64,000 nt of DNA, from positions 23,268 to 87,267 of the forward strand of contig JAEEWS010000007.1 in the NCBI GenBank assembly GCA_016287765.1, written 5' to 3'. This stretch comes from Lachnospiraceae bacterium (GTDB lineage: Bacteria > Bacillota_A > Clostridia > Lachnospirales > Lachnospiraceae). The notes below the pieces were generated by a model that saw nothing but the letters and a program-made list of their open reading frames with translations, was not told the DNA's origin and searched no databases. Of this stretch, positions 44,672 to 54,690 are shown one piece after another. The position numbers and the translations under genes were made by a program. Each line of letters begins with the position of its first letter. The first letter of the stretch is position 1.

Positions 44672-44700
44672 AATATACACTAGTAACACAAAAAAATCAA
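44672..44700 (-). promoter_or_regulatory. Promoter of tRNA-Glu
   Basis: TTGATT (44695-44700), a 17-base spacer and TATATT (44672-44677) lie on the minus strand, placing transcription start within a few bases of the tRNA 5' end. Confidence 0.72.
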
Positions 44701-44740
44701 GTTAAACTTTAAAGATTTTTAGGGTTTATTTTCAGAATAT

Positions 44741-47700
44741 TCACCCCATATCAAACAAATCCATGAGACTAATCTGATCACTTTCCGGAATATCTCCGAG
44801 TAGTCCCAATCTTGCCATTGTATCTATCGCGCTTTGAGGTGCTTTTGTCCTTTCTTTGAAATTCTCCTTTGAGGTAAAAGCTCCTGCTTTACAACCTTCA
44901 AACATAAGGTCGGAAGCCTTTTCTCCAAGACCCTGGATAGAGTCAAAGGAAGGCATTACCTTTCCGTCGATCACCTGGAAGGCATGTGCCTTGGCCCTGA
45001 AGATATCTATAGGCATGAACTCATAGCCCCTGGCATACATTTCAAGAACACTCTTCATGTTCATGTATGTGGTTTCATCCTTGGCCTTGGCTGTATGATT
45101 GTCTATGGCTGCTTTGATCTCTCTCATATTCTTTAAGAGATTCTCTTTACCCAGACACATAAGTTCGTAATCAAAGGCAGCTGCACGTATGCCAAAATAA
45201 GCCGCATAGTATTCCAGCGGTCTGTACACTTTAAACCATGCCACACGGAAAGCCATCATGATATAAGCCGCAGCATGTGCCTTGGGGAACATATACTTGA
45301 TCTTCTTACAGGAACCGATGTACCAGTCGGGAACATCATGCTCTTTCATTTCAGCTTCCCATTCTTCCGTAAGTCCTCTTCCCTTACGGACACTTTCCAT
45401 GATCTTAAAAGCGTGTCCGGGTTCAAGGCCTTTGTTAATAAGATAAAGCATGATATCGTCACGGGTACATATGGCTTGTTTAAGGTTACATGTACCGCTC
45501 TTAATGAGATCTTGGGCGTTATTGGCATAAACATCGGTACCGTGAGAAAGACCTGAGATCCGCACCATGTCTGAAAAGCAGTCGGGTTTGGTCTCACGTA
45601 ACATGTTCATGGCATTATCCGTTCCAAGTTCGGGTAATCCCAGAGATCCCATATCAATACCGTTAAGATCTTCAGCTGTTATCCCCAGAGCTTCCGTTCC
45701 ATGGAACAGTGAAATAACCTTTTTATCATCCATGGGAATGGTCTTGGCATCCATGCCCGTAAGTTCCTCAAGTCTCTTTATCATAGTGGGATCATCGTGT
45801 CCCAGGATATCGAGTTTTAAAAGGTTATGGTCAATGGAGTGGTAATCAAAGTGAGTGGTGACGATGTTACTTGTCATATCATTGGCCGGGTGCTGTACGG
45901 GAGTAAAGGTGTCTATATCTTCTCCCACAGGAAGTACCACGATACCTCCGGGATGCTGACCTGTGGCACGTCTGACACCAACACAGCCCGCAGACATTCT
46001 TTCCAGTTCAGCCCTTCTGTGAGAAAGACCATGTTCTTCGTCATATTTTAGGGCGTATCCGAAAGCGGTTTTTTCAGCCACGGTTCCTACAGTACCTGCT
46101 TTAAAGGTCTGTCCTTTACCGAAGATAACTTCCGTATAATCATGTGCCTTGGACTGATATTCCCCCGAGAAGTTAAGATCAATATCCGGCTCCTTATCGC
46201 AGTTGAATCCCAGGAAGGTTTCAAAAGGAATATCACAGCCGTCTTTAACCAGCATTTCTCCGCAAACCGGACATTTCTTATCCGGCATATCGAAGCCGCA
46301 GATGGATTCCTTTTGATAATGTTTAACTTCTTCCGAATCAAAATCCGAATAATGGCATTTTTTACAATAATAATGGGCAGGAAGAGGATTGATCTCGGAA
46401 ATACCTGCCATTGTGGCTACGAAGGAAGAGCCCACGGATCCTCTGGAGCCTACCAGATAACCGTCCTCGTTGGATTTCCATACCAGTTTCTGGGCAATAA
46501 TGTACATAACCGAATAACCGTTTTTGATAATGGAAGTAAGCTCTTTTTCAAGTCTTGTTTCCACCTTTTCAGGCAGTTTTTCTCCGTACATCGAATGAGC
46601 CTTGTCATGACAGATCTTGGTCAGCATCTCCTCGGAATGCTCGATGACCGGAGGACATTTATCCGGTCGTACAGGCTCGATCTTTTCGATCATATCATAG
46701 ATCTTCATGGGATTATCTATGACCACTTCCCTGCATTTTCTCGGCCCAAGGTAATCAAATTCAGCCAGCATCTCCTCAGTGGTCCTGAAATAAAGCGGCG
46801 GCTGGTTTTCCGCATCCTTAAAGCCCTTCGAATAGGTGATGAGCCTTCTGTATACTTCATCCTCCGGATTAAGGAAATGACAGTCACAGGTAGCGCAAAC
46901 AGGCTTGTTGTAGATCTCCCCCAGCTTAACCACTTTCTCGTTCAAGGCTTTTATGTCATCTTCCGATGTAATGTTGGTAAGCTTTTCGTCTTCTATCATA
47001 AAGCGATTGTTACCCAGGGGCTGGATCTCATAATAATCATAAAACTCACAAAGACTGTCTATTTCATCCTGAGAAGCATCTTCCACCAATGCCCTGTAAA
47101 GTTCTCCGGCTTCACAGGCAGATCCAATGATCAGGCCTTCCCTGTGCTTAGCCAGCATGCTCTTGGGTATCTTTGGATTTCTGAAAAAATAGGTGAGATG
47201 GCTTTGAGATATCATCTTATAAAGATTGATACGTCCGGTCTCATTCTTTATCAAAACTATGCAATGGAAGGGATGCATCTTCTTTACGGAATCTGCCGAA
47301 GGTTTAAGATTCTCTGTAGCATCTCCCAGTTTCTCAAATCCCTTTTTCTTCATCATTTCACAAAGCTTTTGATATATGAGGGCGGTACATTCGGCATCAT
47401 CAACGGCTCTGTGATGATTTTCCAGAGAAACCCCCAGTTCCTCCGCCACGGTATCCAGCTTATAGTTCTTAAGATTACCTATCAGTCCTCTGGAGAGTCC
47501 CACTGTATCCACTATAGTGGGCTTCCAGTCAATACCCTGCTCCCTGGCAAACCTTTTTATAAAGCCTGTATCAAAGGGAGCATTGTGAGCCACTATGACC
47601 GCATCTCCACAGAAATCCAGGAAGTTTTTAAGCTCGTTTTCTATGGTGGCTGCATCCTTTACCATATCGTCGGTAATATGCGTAAGGGTAATGATCTCTG

Positions 47701-49366
47701 TTGGAATGGGCACTTCGGGATTAACAAAGACCGAGTATCTGTCTACTATCTCATTATTCCTTAGTTTTACTGCTCCTATTTCAATGATCTTGTCCTTATT
47801 TTTTGATACACCTGTGGTTTCTATATCAAAAACAACGCTTTCAGCATCAAAACCCTGTCCCTTATCATCTTTGATGATCTCCTTCATATCGTCCACAAGG
47901 TAGATTTCGCAACCGTAAAGGATCTTAAAGTCCTTGGCTCTTTCAGCCACTTCCGGCTTTTTACTCTTCAGAAGTTTATCCCTGTAATAGTGAAAAGCTT
48001 CGGTAAATCCCTGAACCACGCCATGATCGGTGATGGCCACCCCAGGATGTCCGAAATCAAAGGCTCTCTGCACCAGATCTCCGGGTGCGATGACTGCATC
48101 CATATCACTGAAAGTGGTATGAGCATGAAGCTCCACTCTTTTTACAGATGCATCGTCCTTCCTTTTTTTGATAAAGTCCGGGATGGATTTGATACCGATG
48201 ATATCAGCCATTTCCAGCTCCTTATCAAAAGCATCGTACCTTGGAAAGCCCTTCATCTTAATGCAGTTTCCCACGGCGATATACTTGAAAAGCTCATCCT
48301 TGTCCTCCACAAGAGGGAAAAGCTTGGCATATACAGAATCGGTCATATCGGTAAAAGAAAACTTTACAATATATCTGTCTTTCTTTTTGGTAAGCTTGGG
48401 TTCCTCTACTTTTATGATCTTTCCGTAAACCACAGCCTCCGAATGTCCGTCCTGAATGTCTGATAAAGGGGTTACCACTTCTTCATCGGAATCGAACAAT
48501 TTACCGTAAAAGAGATCCGGATCATCTTCCAGTTTCTTTTTGAGGAATTTGGAGCGTCCTTTAAATTCTGCATTCTTAGGTGAAAATTTGCTTTTGTCAT
48601 CAGCCTGTTTGTCTTCAGCCTGTTTGTTATCGGCTGACTTATTTTCCGTTTTCTCTTCTTTAATAGGTTCGGCATTTGAACTGTCCGCGGTTTTCTTATC
48701 TGTATTCTCTTTTGCTTTAGACTTGGCCTGAGCATCCGATGCCTGTACAGCTTCAGGATCTACTATACCCTGTTCGGTGATCCTCTTAACAGGCTTTTTG
48801 TCTTCCTTGGGCGTATAGTAATATACTTCTTCATCTTTTTCTGTTTCCACAGCCCTGGGCGTATTCCACTTAAAATCAATATTCAGATCAAAATTATATC
48901 TTTCCGAAAATACATCCGTCAGGAATTTTCTGATGTTCTCTGCCACCATATGGTAGATAAACGTATCCTCCGAAGTAATGACCATGGTATAGTTTTCATT
49001 TTCATCTTTTTGGAAAGAAATGTCTGCATTATCGATAAACATATTATTCATCTTGGATATGGAATTAAGTTCATCCAACAGGCTGTCCTTGGCCATATTC
49101 CACAGACTTTCCGGATTATAAAGAGATGAAAGGGAATAATTTACATTAAGCATCACCTTATTTCCCGAATGAGAAAAAAACTGAGCCTCAACCTCTTCCT
49201 CCATTGTCTTAAAATCCTTATATTCTATGACATGGGGAGAGTCCAGGAATATAGTCACTTTGCTTTTACTTTTACATAAACGGACCTTCTCCACTTCAAC
49301 ATCAGAAAAGGCCCGTTCCACATTCTTTTTTACCTCAAGACCGGTAAATACCTCAAATAAGTTCAT
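44741..49366 (-). CDS. polC: DNA polymerase III PolC-type alpha subunit
   Basis: PolC is the main replicative polymerase of low-GC Gram-positives. The 1541-residue protein has the N-terminal domains, a Lys/Asp/Ala-rich linker (about 205-270), the OB fold, a PHP domain (VELHAHTTFSDMDAV about 415), and an inserted 3'-5' exonuclease (VVFDIETTGVSKNKDK about 510). The polymerase core follows, with a zinc site (CKKCHYSDFD, CPVCGEM), the catalytic DIDLNFSGE and the late KAHAAAYIMMAF. It is about 100 residues longer than Bacillus PolC, mainly through the linker. The start overlaps ispG by 14 nt. Confidence 0.97.
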   Translation of the reverse strand: MNLFEVFTGLEVKKNVERAFSDVEVEKVRLCKSKSKVTIFLDSPHVIEYKDFKTMEEEVEAQFFSHSGNKVMLNVNYSLSSLYNPESLWNMAKDSLLDELNSISKMNNMFIDNADISFQKDENENYTMVITSEDTFIYHMVAENIRKFLTDVFSERYNFDLNIDFKWNTPRAVETEKDEEVYYYTPKEDKKPVKRITEQGIVDPEAVQASDAQAKSKAKENTDKKTADSSNAEPIKEEKTENKSADNKQAEDKQADDKSKFSPKNAEFKGRSKFLKKKLEDDPDLFYGKLFDSDEEVVTPLSDIQDGHSEAVVYGKIIKVEEPKLTKKKDRYIVKFSFTDMTDSVYAKLFPLVEDKDELFKYIAVGNCIKMKGFPRYDAFDKELEMADIIGIKSIPDFIKKRKDDASVKRVELHAHTTFSDMDAVIAPGDLVQRAFDFGHPGVAITDHGVVQGFTEAFHYYRDKLLKSKKPEVAERAKDFKILYGCEIYLVDDMKEIIKDDKGQGFDAESVVFDIETTGVSKNKDKIIEIGAVKLRNNEIVDRYSVFVNPEVPIPTEIITLTHITDDMVKDAATIENELKNFLDFCGDAVIVAHNAPFDTGFIKRFAREQGIDWKPTIVDTVGLSRGLIGNLKNYKLDTVAEELGVSLENHHRAVDDAECTALIYQKLCEMMKKKGFEKLGDATENLKPSADSVKKMHPFHCIVLIKNETGRINLYKMISQSHLTYFFRNPKIPKSMLAKHREGLIIGSACEAGELYRALVEDASQDEIDSLCEFYDYYEIQPLGNNRFMIEDEKLTNITSEDDIKALNEKVVKLGEIYNKPVCATCDCHFLNPEDEVYRRLITYSKGFKDAENQPPLYFRTTEEMLAEFDYLGPRKCREVVIDNPMKIYDMIEKIEPVRPDKCPPVIEHSEEMLTKICHDKAHSMYGEKLPEKVETRLEKELTSIIKNGYSVMYIIAQKLVWKSNEDGYLVGSRGSVGSSFVATMAGISEINPLPAHYYCKKCHYSDFDSEEVKHYQKESICGFDMPDKKCPVCGEMLVKDGCDIPFETFLGFNCDKEPDIDLNFSGEYQSKAHDYTEVIFGKGQTFKAGTVGTVAEKTAFGYALKYDEEHGLSHRRAELERMSAGCVGVRRATGQHPGGIVVLPVGEDIDTFTPVQHPANDMTSNIVTTHFDYHSIDHNLLKLDILGHDDPTMIKRLEELTGMDAKTIPMDDKKVISLFHGTEALGITAEDLNGIDMGSLGLPELGTDNAMNMLRETKPDCFSDMVRISGLSHGTDVYANNAQDLIKSGTCNLKQAICTRDDIMLYLINKGLEPGHAFKIMESVRKGRGLTEEWEAEMKEHDVPDWYIGSCKKIKYMFPKAHAAAYIMMAFRVAWFKVYRPLEYYAAYFGIRAAAFDYELMCLGKENLLKNMREIKAAIDNHTAKAKDETTYMNMKSVLEMYARGYEFMPIDIFRAKAHAFQVIDGKVMPSFDSIQGLGEKASDLMFEGCKAGAFTSKENFKERTKAPQSAIDTMARLGLLGDIPESDQISLMDLFDMG

Positions 49367-50402
49367 TTAACTCCTCCAAGAGTTCCTTGAGCAGATCTTC
49401 TTCTTTGCACTTTTTAATGATCTCACCTTTTTTAAAGATCATTCCTGCTCCCTTGGCTCCGGCTATTCCAAGATCAGCTTCCTTGGCTTCTCCGGGGCCG
49501 TTTACAATGCAGCCCATAACAGCGATCTTAAGATCCAAAGGATAGTCCTTTACGGCTTCATTTACTTTTTCCGCCAAAGAGATAAGATCTATGTTGGTCC
49601 TTCCGCAGGTAGGACAGGAAACCACTTCAATACCGCCTTTTTTAAGTCCCAAAGTCTTTAAGATCTCTTTAGCGGCATATATCTCCTCTACGGGGTCGGC
49701 TGTTAAGGATACTCTTACAGTATCCCCTATGCCCTGATCCAGTATCAATGCAAGGCCGGCAGATGATTTGATAAGTCCTCTTTTAAGGGTACCTGCTTCA
49801 GTGATACCCACATGTAAAGGATGTTTGGTCTTGTCTTTAATAAGTTCATGGGCTTTAACGCACATTAAAACATCAGATGCTTTGATGCTTATGACCAGAT
49901 TGTCATATCCCATATCTTCTATAACAGCCGCTTCTTTAAGAGCGCTTTCCGTGAGTCCTTCTGCAGTTACTCCGCCGTATTTCTCAAGACATTCTTTTTC
50001 AAGAGAGCCGGAATTCACTCCCACTCTTAAGGGAATATTCCGTTCTCTTGCACAATTTACCACTTCTCTTACTCTGTCCAAGGATCCGATATTTCCGGGA
50101 TTTATCCTCACCTTATCTGCTCCGTTTTCCATGGCCGCGATAGCCAGACGGTAGTCAAAATGTATGTCTGCCACAAGAGGGATATTTATGCTTTTCTTTA
50201 TCTCCGAAAGTGCAAAAGCAGCTTCCTTTGTAGGCACCGCACAGCGGATGATGTCACAGCCGGCCTTCTCCAATTCAAGTATCTGAGCAACTGTAGCTTT
50301 AACATCTTCGGTTTTTGTGTTGGTCATGGACTGAATGGCAATGGGATTATTACCGCCTATCTTCACATTACCTATATTAACTTCTTTCGTTATCATTCTC
50401 AT
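49353..50402 (-). CDS. ispG: 4-hydroxy-3-methylbut-2-enyl-diphosphate synthase IspG
   Basis: IspG is a [4Fe-4S] enzyme of the non-mevalonate isoprenoid pathway. The 349-residue protein has the barrel start (GGNNPIAIQSMTNTKTED), cluster cysteines in SCPTCGRTNIDL (about 262) and MGCIVNGPGEAKEADLG (about 298). With dxr and uppS in the same block it supports undecaprenyl synthesis. An ATG two codons downstream is an alternative start. Confidence 0.96.
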   Translation of the reverse strand: MRMITKEVNIGNVKIGGNNPIAIQSMTNTKTEDVKATVAQILELEKAGCDIIRCAVPTKEAAFALSEIKKSINIPLVADIHFDYRLAIAAMENGADKVRINPGNIGSLDRVREVVNCARERNIPLRVGVNSGSLEKECLEKYGGVTAEGLTESALKEAAVIEDMGYDNLVISIKASDVLMCVKAHELIKDKTKHPLHVGITEAGTLKRGLIKSSAGLALILDQGIGDTVRVSLTADPVEEIYAAKEILKTLGLKKGGIEVVSCPTCGRTNIDLISLAEKVNEAVKDYPLDLKIAVMGCIVNGPGEAKEADLGIAGAKGAGMIFKKGEIIKKCKEEDLLKELLEELNELI

Positions 50403-50406
50403 AATC

Positions 50407-51717
50407 TTATCTTCCGATCAATCTCATAATATCGTTAAAGAAAACGAATACCATGAGTAACATTAGTAAAACAAAACCTGCCAGATTAACTATGCCTTCC
50501 ACTTTTCTGTTTAAAGGTCTTCTTGCGACAGCCTCTACGATCAGGAACAAGAATTTCCCTCCGTCCAGTGCCGGGATGGGAAGAAGGTTCATAACTCCCA
50601 GGTTGGCGGAAAGAAGTATGGTGATGTACATGAGCTGAAGTACCACGTCCAATGTAGTTCCGGATGCCTTGGTCTCTTCATAGGAATCACCTATCATATC
50701 AACGATGGCAACAGCTCCGCCCACATCATCCTTCGAAAGCTGACCGGTAACCAGCATGCCAAGATTTCTTACAGTGGTGACGATCCAATATTTAACTTCC
50801 ACAATACTGTATTTTATAACCTGAGCAGCATTTGCCTTATCTCTGTAAAGATTATAATTAAAGCCCACTGTATAGGTTTCGGATATAAACTTGGGTGAAA
50901 TAGAAACAGTGAATTCGGATCCGTTTCTTTCCAGCAGCATTTTCACTTCGCTGCCGTCCAGAGGATTGGAACTGAAATACTGATTGAGTTCTTTACCGGA
51001 AGGGATCTTGTGTCCGTTGATCTCAAGGATGATATCACCCTTTTGTACTCCGGCTTCTTCCATGGGATAGCCTTTTTCCAACTCTTCCACCACAACACTG
51101 GAATCCGTAAGATTATATGTGAAGCCCAAAAGGTACTTCTTGATCTTTTCGGGATAAAGTGTGGTCTCGTACTTTTCTCCGTCTCTTTCATATATTACCT
51201 CAATGGGTTTAGTGGAAACACCGTTATACAGAAAAAAGGAATCGATCTCACGTCCTATGGAAATGTTGCTGTGATTCATCTTCTTAATGGTATCTCCTGC
51301 CCTGAGGCCTGCATCATAGGCGGGTGTATCCTTGGTAACTCCGGTTACCAGTGCGGGATCATAACCCACAATACCTGTTACGAAAAGCGCAAGGATAAAG
51401 GCCAGAATGAAATTAAAGAAAGGACCTGCAAGAATAACAGACATTCTCTGCCATACGGATTTGGAATAATAAGTTCCTTCCTCGCCGGCTTCCTTATTAT
51501 CCATGTCCTCTTCACCCAGCATCTGGCATGCGCCTCCGAAGGGCAACAGCTTCAAGGAATATTTGGTTCCTCCGAATTCTTTTCCGATCAGGGTGGGACC
51601 CAGGCCTACGGAAAATTCCACTACCTTGATCCCGTTTTTCTTCGCTAAAAGCAAGTGGCCAAGTTCGTGAAAAATAATGATAAAAGAAAAGATCAAAAGT
51701 GCTATTACTATTTTCAT
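50407..51717 (-). CDS. rseP: Site-2 zinc metalloprotease RseP (RasP) with two PDZ domains
   Basis: RseP cleaves membrane-embedded substrates such as anti-sigma factors and signal-peptide remnants. The 436-residue protein has HELGH (about 17-21) in the first membrane segment, two PDZ-like domains (DTPAYDAGLRAGDTIKK about 130; GYPMEEAGVQKGDIIL about 215), and the second metal site NLLPIPALDGGKF (about 380). Many Firmicute homologues have one PDZ. AAGGAG stands before the ATG. Confidence 0.94.
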   Translation of the reverse strand: MKIVIALLIFSFIIIFHELGHLLLAKKNGIKVVEFSVGLGPTLIGKEFGGTKYSLKLLPFGGACQMLGEEDMDNKEAGEEGTYYSKSVWQRMSVILAGPFFNFILAFILALFVTGIVGYDPALVTGVTKDTPAYDAGLRAGDTIKKMNHSNISIGREIDSFFLYNGVSTKPIEVIYERDGEKYETTLYPEKIKKYLLGFTYNLTDSSVVVEELEKGYPMEEAGVQKGDIILEINGHKIPSGKELNQYFSSNPLDGSEVKMLLERNGSEFTVSISPKFISETYTVGFNYNLYRDKANAAQVIKYSIVEVKYWIVTTVRNLGMLVTGQLSKDDVGGAVAIVDMIGDSYEETKASGTTLDVVLQLMYITILLSANLGVMNLLPIPALDGGKFLFLIVEAVARRPLNRKVEGIVNLAGFVLLMLLMVFVFFNDIMRLIGR

Positions 51718-51789
51718 ATAATTGGGTTCTCCTTTTCCTCACGGAAACCCGAGGTCTTATTTTTTTCCTGAGGATCGTATTATGTTTAG

Positions 51790-52944
51790 CTAACGTGTTT
51801 TATAATGTGCAAGTTCATGTTTAAGGAAATCTTCAATGTTTAAAATATTATCCAGTGTGGGATTTAAAATTACATTATGTTTTGCCATTGCATTACCTAT
51901 CATGTCGGCAATATCAAGATAACCTATATCTCCCCTTAAAAACTTATCCACTGCGATCTCATTTACCGCATTAAATACTGTAGGCATGCTTCCGCCTGTC
52001 CTGCAGGCTTCGTAAGCCATTGACAATGCAGGAAAATTTTCATTGTCGGGTTTATCGATCTCTATGGAAGTAAGTTCTCTGAAATCCAGTCTTTTTGCGG
52101 TTCTTTCTCTTCTTTCCGGGTAATAGAGAGCATACTGGATAGGGAGTTTCATATCCGGAACTCCCATCTGTGCAATAACCGCACCGTCAGTGAACTCGAT
52201 CATTGAATGTATTATGCTCTGAGGCTGAATCACCACTTCGATATTATCGGGCTCCACATTAAAAAGCCATTTTGCTTCTATGACTTCCAATCCCTTGTTA
52301 ACCATTGTAGACGAATCTATGGTTATTTTTCTCCCCATGGACCAATTGGGATGTTTAAGAGCATCTTCCGGTCGGATATCCTTAAGTTCGCTCTTCTTTT
52401 TACCTCTGAAGGGGCCTCCCGAGGCAGTCAAGAGGATCTTTTCCGGCCTGTTGCCCTGCGCCCCCTGTAAACACTGGAAGATTGCCGAATGTTCGGAATC
52501 CACAGGCAGGATCTTTACATTTTTTTCTTTTGCCAAAGGCATTATTATATGACCGGCGGTAACAAGAGTTTCCTTATTGGCAAGAGCAATGTCCTTTCCC
52601 TTAAGGATAGCTTCAATAGTGGGTCTTATACCTATCATGCCCACAAAAGCCGTTACCACGATATCCGCTTCATCTATGCCCGCACAGGCGATAAGTCCTT
52701 CCATGCCCGATGTAACTTCGCAAGTAAGGCCTTCTTCCTTTAGTTTTTTCGAAAGTTCTTGCGCTTTTTCTACGTTATAGAGGCAGACAAGTTTGGGCTC
52801 GAATTCCTTAATCTGGGCATATATCTTCTCGACATTGGAATTTGCCGCCAGTGCAGAAACCTTTATATCTCCGTTTTGTCTAACAACTTCAAGAGTCTGG
52901 GTGCCTATGGAACCTGTGGAACCCAGTATAGAAATACATTTCAT
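51790..52944 (-). CDS. dxr: 1-deoxy-D-xylulose 5-phosphate reductoisomerase Dxr
   Basis: Dxr makes methylerythritol phosphate, the first committed step of the non-mevalonate pathway. The 384-residue protein has the NADPH fold (ILGSTGSIGTQTLEVV), LANKETLVTAG (about 120), the metal-binding PVDSEHSAIFQCLQG (about 146) and TASGGPF (about 173). It is encoded between cdsA and rseP as in Bacillus. Confidence 0.96.
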   Translation of the reverse strand: MKCISILGSTGSIGTQTLEVVRQNGDIKVSALAANSNVEKIYAQIKEFEPKLVCLYNVEKAQELSKKLKEEGLTCEVTSGMEGLIACAGIDEADIVVTAFVGMIGIRPTIEAILKGKDIALANKETLVTAGHIIMPLAKEKNVKILPVDSEHSAIFQCLQGAQGNRPEKILLTASGGPFRGKKKSELKDIRPEDALKHPNWSMGRKITIDSSTMVNKGLEVIEAKWLFNVEPDNIEVVIQPQSIIHSMIEFTDGAVIAQMGVPDMKLPIQYALYYPERRERTAKRLDFRELTSIEIDKPDNENFPALSMAYEACRTGGSMPTVFNAVNEIAVDKFLRGDIGYLDIADMIGNAMAKHNVILNPTLDNILNIEDFLKHELAHYKTR

Positions 52945-52968
52945 ATGATCATTCCTTCGTTAAGCAAA

Positions 52969-53008
52969 GCGGCTCATTTCATTCGGATATCGAATGTTAA
53001 CGAACCGC
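52969..53008 (-). other. Two-part hairpin between cdsA and dxr
   Basis: GCGGCTC (52969-52975) and GAACCGC (53002-53008) pair with one G-T wobble in minus-strand RNA. An inner stem CATTCG/CGAATG (52980-52985, 52991-52996) has a 5-nt loop. The outer stem is followed by TTTGCTT. It may be a weak terminator or a leader element of dxr. Confidence 0.5.
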
Positions 53009-53032
53009 CTTGTATTATTCAGAGCTTTTATT

Positions 53033-53875
53033 CTATCCTAAAAATATACCAAGATAATAAACTAACGGTGCTACAAAAATAATGCTGTCAAATCTGTCAA
53101 GGATCCCTCCGTGACCGGGTATCAGATTACTGTAATCCTTGATATTATTGAACCTTTTAATGGCAGAGGCCGCCAGATCTCCGATCTGAGAGAATATAGA
53201 ACCAACACCGCAGATAAGGATGAGTGCGGGATAATCTATAAGCTCGAAACCGAGGAGATCCAAAACAAGCTTGTAAAGAATGCCTATCACAATGCTGGAT
53301 AAAACGCCTCCGATACAGCCTTCCACCGATTTCTTAGGTGAAAGTTTCGGAAATGCCTTATGTTTGCCGATAGCTATGCCGGTAAGATAGGCACCGGAAT
53401 CGGATATCCAGGAGCAGATAAAGATGAGCCAGACTATAAAAGCTCCGTTAGTAACTTCGGTCCTGGTCAGATAAATGTAGGACATTCCGAGACCCACATA
53501 GATCAATGAAGCAAAGGTTACCATAACCTGTGTCACATTGTACCTGGGGTAACAAACCACCATACATGCAAAAAGTATCAGCAGATAGATCATGAACAGA
53601 GGGACCATCCACTCCTGTTTTTGCAGATAAGCTGCAAGATACAGACATCCGCAGGCAAGAGAACTAATATATTGCAACAGTGTCTTTTGAACATTAACTG
53701 TCTTTTGAAGTTCATACATCCCCAGGCATGCAACGGCAGAATTTACAAATAAAAGCACAAGACCGCCGGGAATTATAGCCGCAAAAGCAATAAGAGTTAA
53801 GATAGCACCGCTTCTTACACGTATGAGCAATGTCTTCCTTTTTTCTTTTTTATCATCATTGTAGTTATCGGACAT
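53033..53875 (-). CDS. cdsA: Phosphatidate cytidylyltransferase CdsA
   Basis: CdsA makes CDP-diacylglycerol for phospholipid synthesis. The 280-residue protein has about eight membrane segments and the C-terminal family signature SPKKSVEGCIGG ... IKDYSNLIPGHGGILDRFDS (about 178-265). It follows uppS by 2 nt. Confidence 0.95.
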   Translation of the reverse strand: MSDNYNDDKKEKRKTLLIRVRSGAILTLIAFAAIIPGGLVLLFVNSAVACLGMYELQKTVNVQKTLLQYISSLACGCLYLAAYLQKQEWMVPLFMIYLLILFACMVVCYPRYNVTQVMVTFASLIYVGLGMSYIYLTRTEVTNGAFIVWLIFICSWISDSGAYLTGIAIGKHKAFPKLSPKKSVEGCIGGVLSSIVIGILYKLVLDLLGFELIDYPALILICGVGSIFSQIGDLAASAIKRFNNIKDYSNLIPGHGGILDRFDSIIFVAPLVYYLGIFLG

Positions 53876-53877
53876 TG

Positions 53878-54600
53878 TTATTTAACCCCTCCGTATCTTC
53901 GGTCTCTGGTATTATAGTATTTTATGGCTTCAAGAAGTTGTTTTTTGCCAAAATCCGGCCACAATGTGTCACAAAAATAAAACTCCGTATAGGAAAGCTG
54001 CCATAATAAGAAATTGGAAAGTCTCTGTTCTCCGCTGGTCCTGATCAAAAGATCCGGAGCAGGGATTCCTGCCGTATCAAGAGAGTCCTCTATGGTTTTA
54101 ACGGTGATGTCTTCAGGTAAGATATCTCCGGCCTTAACCCTTTCTCCTATCTTCTTAACGGCACGAAGGATCTCATCCTGTCCTCCGTAATTTATAGCAA
54201 TCTGAAAATTAAGGCCTGTATAGTTCCGGGATGCCTCTTCAGTCTCTTTGATCCTGTCTCTGATATCGGGGGAAAGAGCATTTCTGTCGCCTATAACCCT
54301 GATCTTCATATTATTCTTCTTTGCATTGGCAAGACTGTCACTTAAGTAATCTCTCAAAAGATTCATGAGCATATTTACTTCTTCTGCCGGTCTTGACCAG
54401 TTTTCAGTTGAAAAAGCATAAATGGTGAGATATTTAACCCCGGCATTATAAGCTTCTTCACATATTTTTTCCACAGCCTTTGCACCTGCCCTGTGACCTG
54501 CAGTTCTGGGCAAACCTCTTTTTTTTGCCCATCTTCCGTTGCCGTCCATGATGATCGCTATATGCTGCGGTATAACTAAATCTGTCAGCTTTTCAGCCAT
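53878..54600 (-). CDS. uppS: Isoprenyl (undecaprenyl diphosphate) synthase UppS
   Basis: UppS makes the C55 carrier lipid for cell-wall synthesis. The 240-residue protein has the catalytic Asp in IIMDGNGRWAKKRGLPR (about 16-32), the AGHRAGAKAVEKI segment, YAFSTENWSRP (about 72-82) and the C-terminal RTSGEQRLSNFLLWQ (about 193-207). It follows the frr terminator and a promoter embedded in that terminator. Confidence 0.96.
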   Translation of the reverse strand: MAEKLTDLVIPQHIAIIMDGNGRWAKKRGLPRTAGHRAGAKAVEKICEEAYNAGVKYLTIYAFSTENWSRPAEEVNMLMNLLRDYLSDSLANAKKNNMKIRVIGDRNALSPDIRDRIKETEEASRNYTGLNFQIAINYGGQDEILRAVKKIGERVKAGDILPEDITVKTIEDSLDTAGIPAPDLLIRTSGEQRLSNFLLWQLSYTEFYFCDTLWPDFGKKQLLEAIKYYNTRDRRYGGVK

Positions 54601-54632
54601 TTTTTATAACCCCTTACCAAAAAAATTTATAG

Positions 54633-54666
54633 AAAAAACCCACTTGTTCATTATAGGACAAGTGGG
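54633..54666 (-). terminator. Rho-independent terminator after frr
   Basis: CCCACTTGT (54639-54647) pairs perfectly with ACAAGTGGG (54658-54666) around a 10-nt loop, followed on the minus strand by six Ts. It starts about 25 nt past the frr stop. Confidence 0.88.
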
Positions 54667-54678
54667 AATCTTTTACAA
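54650..54678 (-). promoter_or_regulatory. Promoter of uppS, embedded in the frr terminator
   Basis: TTGTAA (54673-54678), a 17-base spacer and a perfect TATAAT (54650-54655) lie on the minus strand. The -10 hexamer is the loop of the terminator hairpin. A transcript starting near 54643 would carry only part of the 3' arm, so it could not form the terminator. Confidence 0.65.
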
Positions 54679-54690
54679 GCAATTGTTAGA

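Noticed and set aside
46142..47764. 540-codon open frame on the plus strand
   Set aside because: It lies entirely opposite polC, which has all expected motifs; the translation has no recognisable domain and no ribosome site. It is a shadow of biased codon use.
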